Source: Bdellovibrionales bacterium
Lineage (GTDB): Bacteria > Bdellovibrionota > Bdellovibrionia > Bdellovibrionales > Bdellovibrionaceae
Reading direction: 5' to 3'
DNA length: 5,628 nucleotides
Assembly (NCBI GenBank): GCA_027320785.1
Contig: DAHVKR010000109.1
Span: 1 to 5,628 of the forward strand
In this document: piece after piece, positions 4,553 to 5,628 of the stretch
How the letters are laid out: every line of letters begins with the position of its first letter
How positions within the stretch are numbered: position 1 is the first letter of the stretch
Notes under the pieces: model-generated
Databases searched by the model: none
Seen by the model: the letters and a program-made list of their open reading frames with translations, nothing else
What the model was told of the DNA's origin: nothing
Program-made: the position numbers and the translations under genes

Positions 4553-4580
4553 TTGAGTTAATGTTCCAGCCACTTAAATA
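4553..4580 (+). promoter_or_regulatory. Possible promoter of putA
   Basis: TTGAGT (4553-4558) and TTAAAT or TAAATA (4574-4580), 15-16 nt apart, give a modest sigma-70 match in the 100-bp gap between the FAH gene and putA. The predicted start point falls at or in the TGTGC-N4-GCACA repeat. Read-through from the phosphatase-FAH pair is an equal possibility, since no clear terminator lies between. Confidence 0.3.
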
Positions 4581-4594
4581 TGTGCTTTTGCACA
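4581..4594. promoter_or_regulatory. Operator-like inverted repeat TGTGC-TTTT-GCACA before putA
   Basis: A perfect 5-bp inverted repeat with a 4-nt T loop lies just after the candidate -10 box and 6 nt before the ribosome binding site. It could be a repressor site over the transcription start or a small hairpin in the leader. This PutA lacks its own DNA-binding domain, so a separate regulator would be needed. Confidence 0.35.
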
Positions 4595-4610
4595 GGCTTT
4601 GGAGGCCTTT

Positions 4611-5628
4611 GTGGATATGACGCATCAAACCTCTTCTCAGGACGTACAATCCCTTATTCAAGCTAAGGGGGAGATCATTCTAAAGAGAATGGAGTCTCAA
4701 ACAAAACCTAGTTTATTCTCACGAGATTTTTGGTACGGCTCCATCATGGAATGGAGTATGAAAAATGAGAAATTCAAAACCAATATGTTTCGCTTTGTGG
4801 ACGTTCTTCCTTCTTTGAACTCAGGACAAGATGTTTCAAAACATCTCAAAGAATATTTCACAGAAAATGGTGGCGAACTCCCACCTGTTTTCAATGTAGG
4901 TCTCGGTTTAGGATCTTTGGCCCCTTCTTTGATGGCGGGAGCTATTAAGAAAAATGTTACGGCTATGGCCAAAATGTTTATCACAGGTGAGAATCCAGAA
5001 GAGTCCATTTCTGTTTTGAAGAAAACACGAAAAGATAAAATGACTTTTACTGTAGACATTCTCGGTGAAGCCACTCTTTCAGAGAAAGAGGCTTTGGAAT
5101 ATCAATCTCGCTACCTCGAGCTCATTGAGTGGCTCGCGCGAGATGCCCAAAAATGGGAAACCATCCCTCAAATCGATCAAGATCACGAAGGTGCTATTCC
5201 GAAAATCAATGTTTCTGTTAAGCTCACAGCTCTCTTCTCTCAGATTAATGATAAGGCTTGGGATTTCACAAAAAATGAACTCAAAAACCGCCTCCGTCCC
5301 ATTCTCAGAATGGGGATGAAAAATGATGTTTTCATCAACCTCGATATGGAGCAATACTCTGTTAAACATCTTACCCTGGATGTTTTCAAAGAGCTCCTCT
5401 TAGAAGATGAGTTCAAATCCTACCGACATTTTGGCTGCGTGATTCAAGCCTACTTAAAAGATTCAGCTGCTGACATTCGGGATTTGATTACTTATGCCGC
5501 GCGCAGAGGAACACCTTTCACTGTTCGCCTTGTGAAAGGTGCTTATTGGGATTATGAAACGATTGAGGCCGAACAAAAAGGTTGGCCCTGCCCTGTTTAC
5601 ACTGTGAAAGCCGAAACGGATGCCAACT
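4611..5628 (+). CDS. putA: Proline dehydrogenase, N-terminal part of PutA-type proline oxidase (cut by window end)
   Basis: FAD-dependent oxidation of proline to pyrroline-5-carboxylate, first step of proline use as a carbon source; in PutA a C-terminal dehydrogenase then makes glutamate. The frame stays open to the window end. Numbering from ATG 4617 (337 residues seen): arm-domain motifs SRDFWYGSIMEWSM (35-48) and FRFVDVLPSL (58-67); the turn DILGEATL (147-154); then barrel motifs VSVKLTALF (199-207, Lys202), NLDMEQYS (241-248, Asp243), GCVIQAYLKDS (273-283, Gln277 near FAD) and RLVKGAYWD (304-312). The final CPVYTVKAETD also fits PutA. Only ~35 residues precede the arm, so the ribbon-helix-helix repressor domain of E. 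coli PutA is absent. GGAGG (4601-4605) sits 5 nt before GTG 4611 but 11 nt before ATG 4617; other genes here use ~7 nt, so GTG is preferred slightly. Whether it is bifunctional cannot be seen. Confidence 0.9.
   Translation, partial: MDMTHQTSSQDVQSLIQAKGEIILKRMESQTKPSLFSRDFWYGSIMEWSMKNEKFKTNMFRFVDVLPSLNSGQDVSKHLKEYFTENGGELPPVFNVGLGLGSLAPSLMAGAIKKNVTAMAKMFITGENPEESISVLKKTRKDKMTFTVDILGEATLSEKEALEYQSRYLELIEWLARDAQKWETIPQIDQDHEGAIPKINVSVKLTALFSQINDKAWDFTKNELKNRLRPILRMGMKNDVFINLDMEQYSVKHLTLDVFKELLLEDEFKSYRHFGCVIQAYLKDSAADIRDLITYAARRGTPFTVRLVKGAYWDYETIEAEQKGWPCPVYTVKAETDAN

Noticed and set aside
4697..5369. Frames 4697-5074 (-), 5065-5319 (+) and 5079-5369 (-)
   Set aside because: All lie within the continuous PutA frame from 4611 to the window end, which has clear proline dehydrogenase motifs.

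Overview
This window reads as chromosomal DNA from a Gram-negative, predatory-type or related proteobacterium, most likely in the Bdellovibrionota (Bdellovibrio/Bacteriovorax and relatives). This assignment is an inference from three things: an outer-membrane-type lipoprotein metalloprotease, a PutA of the type with a proline-dehydrogenase 'arm' but no DNA-binding head, and moderate base composition with clear AAAGGAG ribosome binding sites. No rRNA, tRNA, phage, insertion sequence or CRISPR is visible. All genes look intact except the last, which runs off the right edge.

Layout. Left part (minus strand): a 75-residue unknown protein (92-319), preceded by a secreted matrixin-like zinc protease lipoprotein (423-1040, probable TTG start). 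A 440-bp gene-poor interval (1041-1482) follows. It holds a GC-rich block with wobble-tolerant plus-strand hairpins, the best candidate for something undescribed (a structured RNA or mRNA leader), and a promoter-like sequence just before the next gene. Middle: an NAD-type isocitrate dehydrogenase (1483-2481, +) meets the redox chaperone Hsp33 (2486-3388, -) tail to tail with only 4 bp between them. Right part (plus strand): a histidine-phosphatase (SixA-like) gene overlaps a fumarylacetoacetate-hydrolase-family gene by ATGA (3452-4509). After about 100 bp with a possible promoter and operator comes the 5' part of putA (4611 to the window end), which encodes the arm and most of the proline dehydrogenase barrel.

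How the genes fit together. Isocitrate dehydrogenase makes 2-oxoglutarate. PutA feeds proline carbon to glutamate and so also to 2-oxoglutarate. FAH-family enzymes commonly act on acylpyruvates or oxaloacetate. The neighbourhood therefore leans toward amino-acid-fuelled central metabolism, which suits an organism that digests protein, possibly with help from the secreted protease. Only the phosphatase and FAH genes show direct evidence of co-translation; the other links are inferred from proximity.

The candidate RNA at about 1198-1385 was not matched by eye to any RNA family I know. It needs a covariance search and transcript data before it can be called real.
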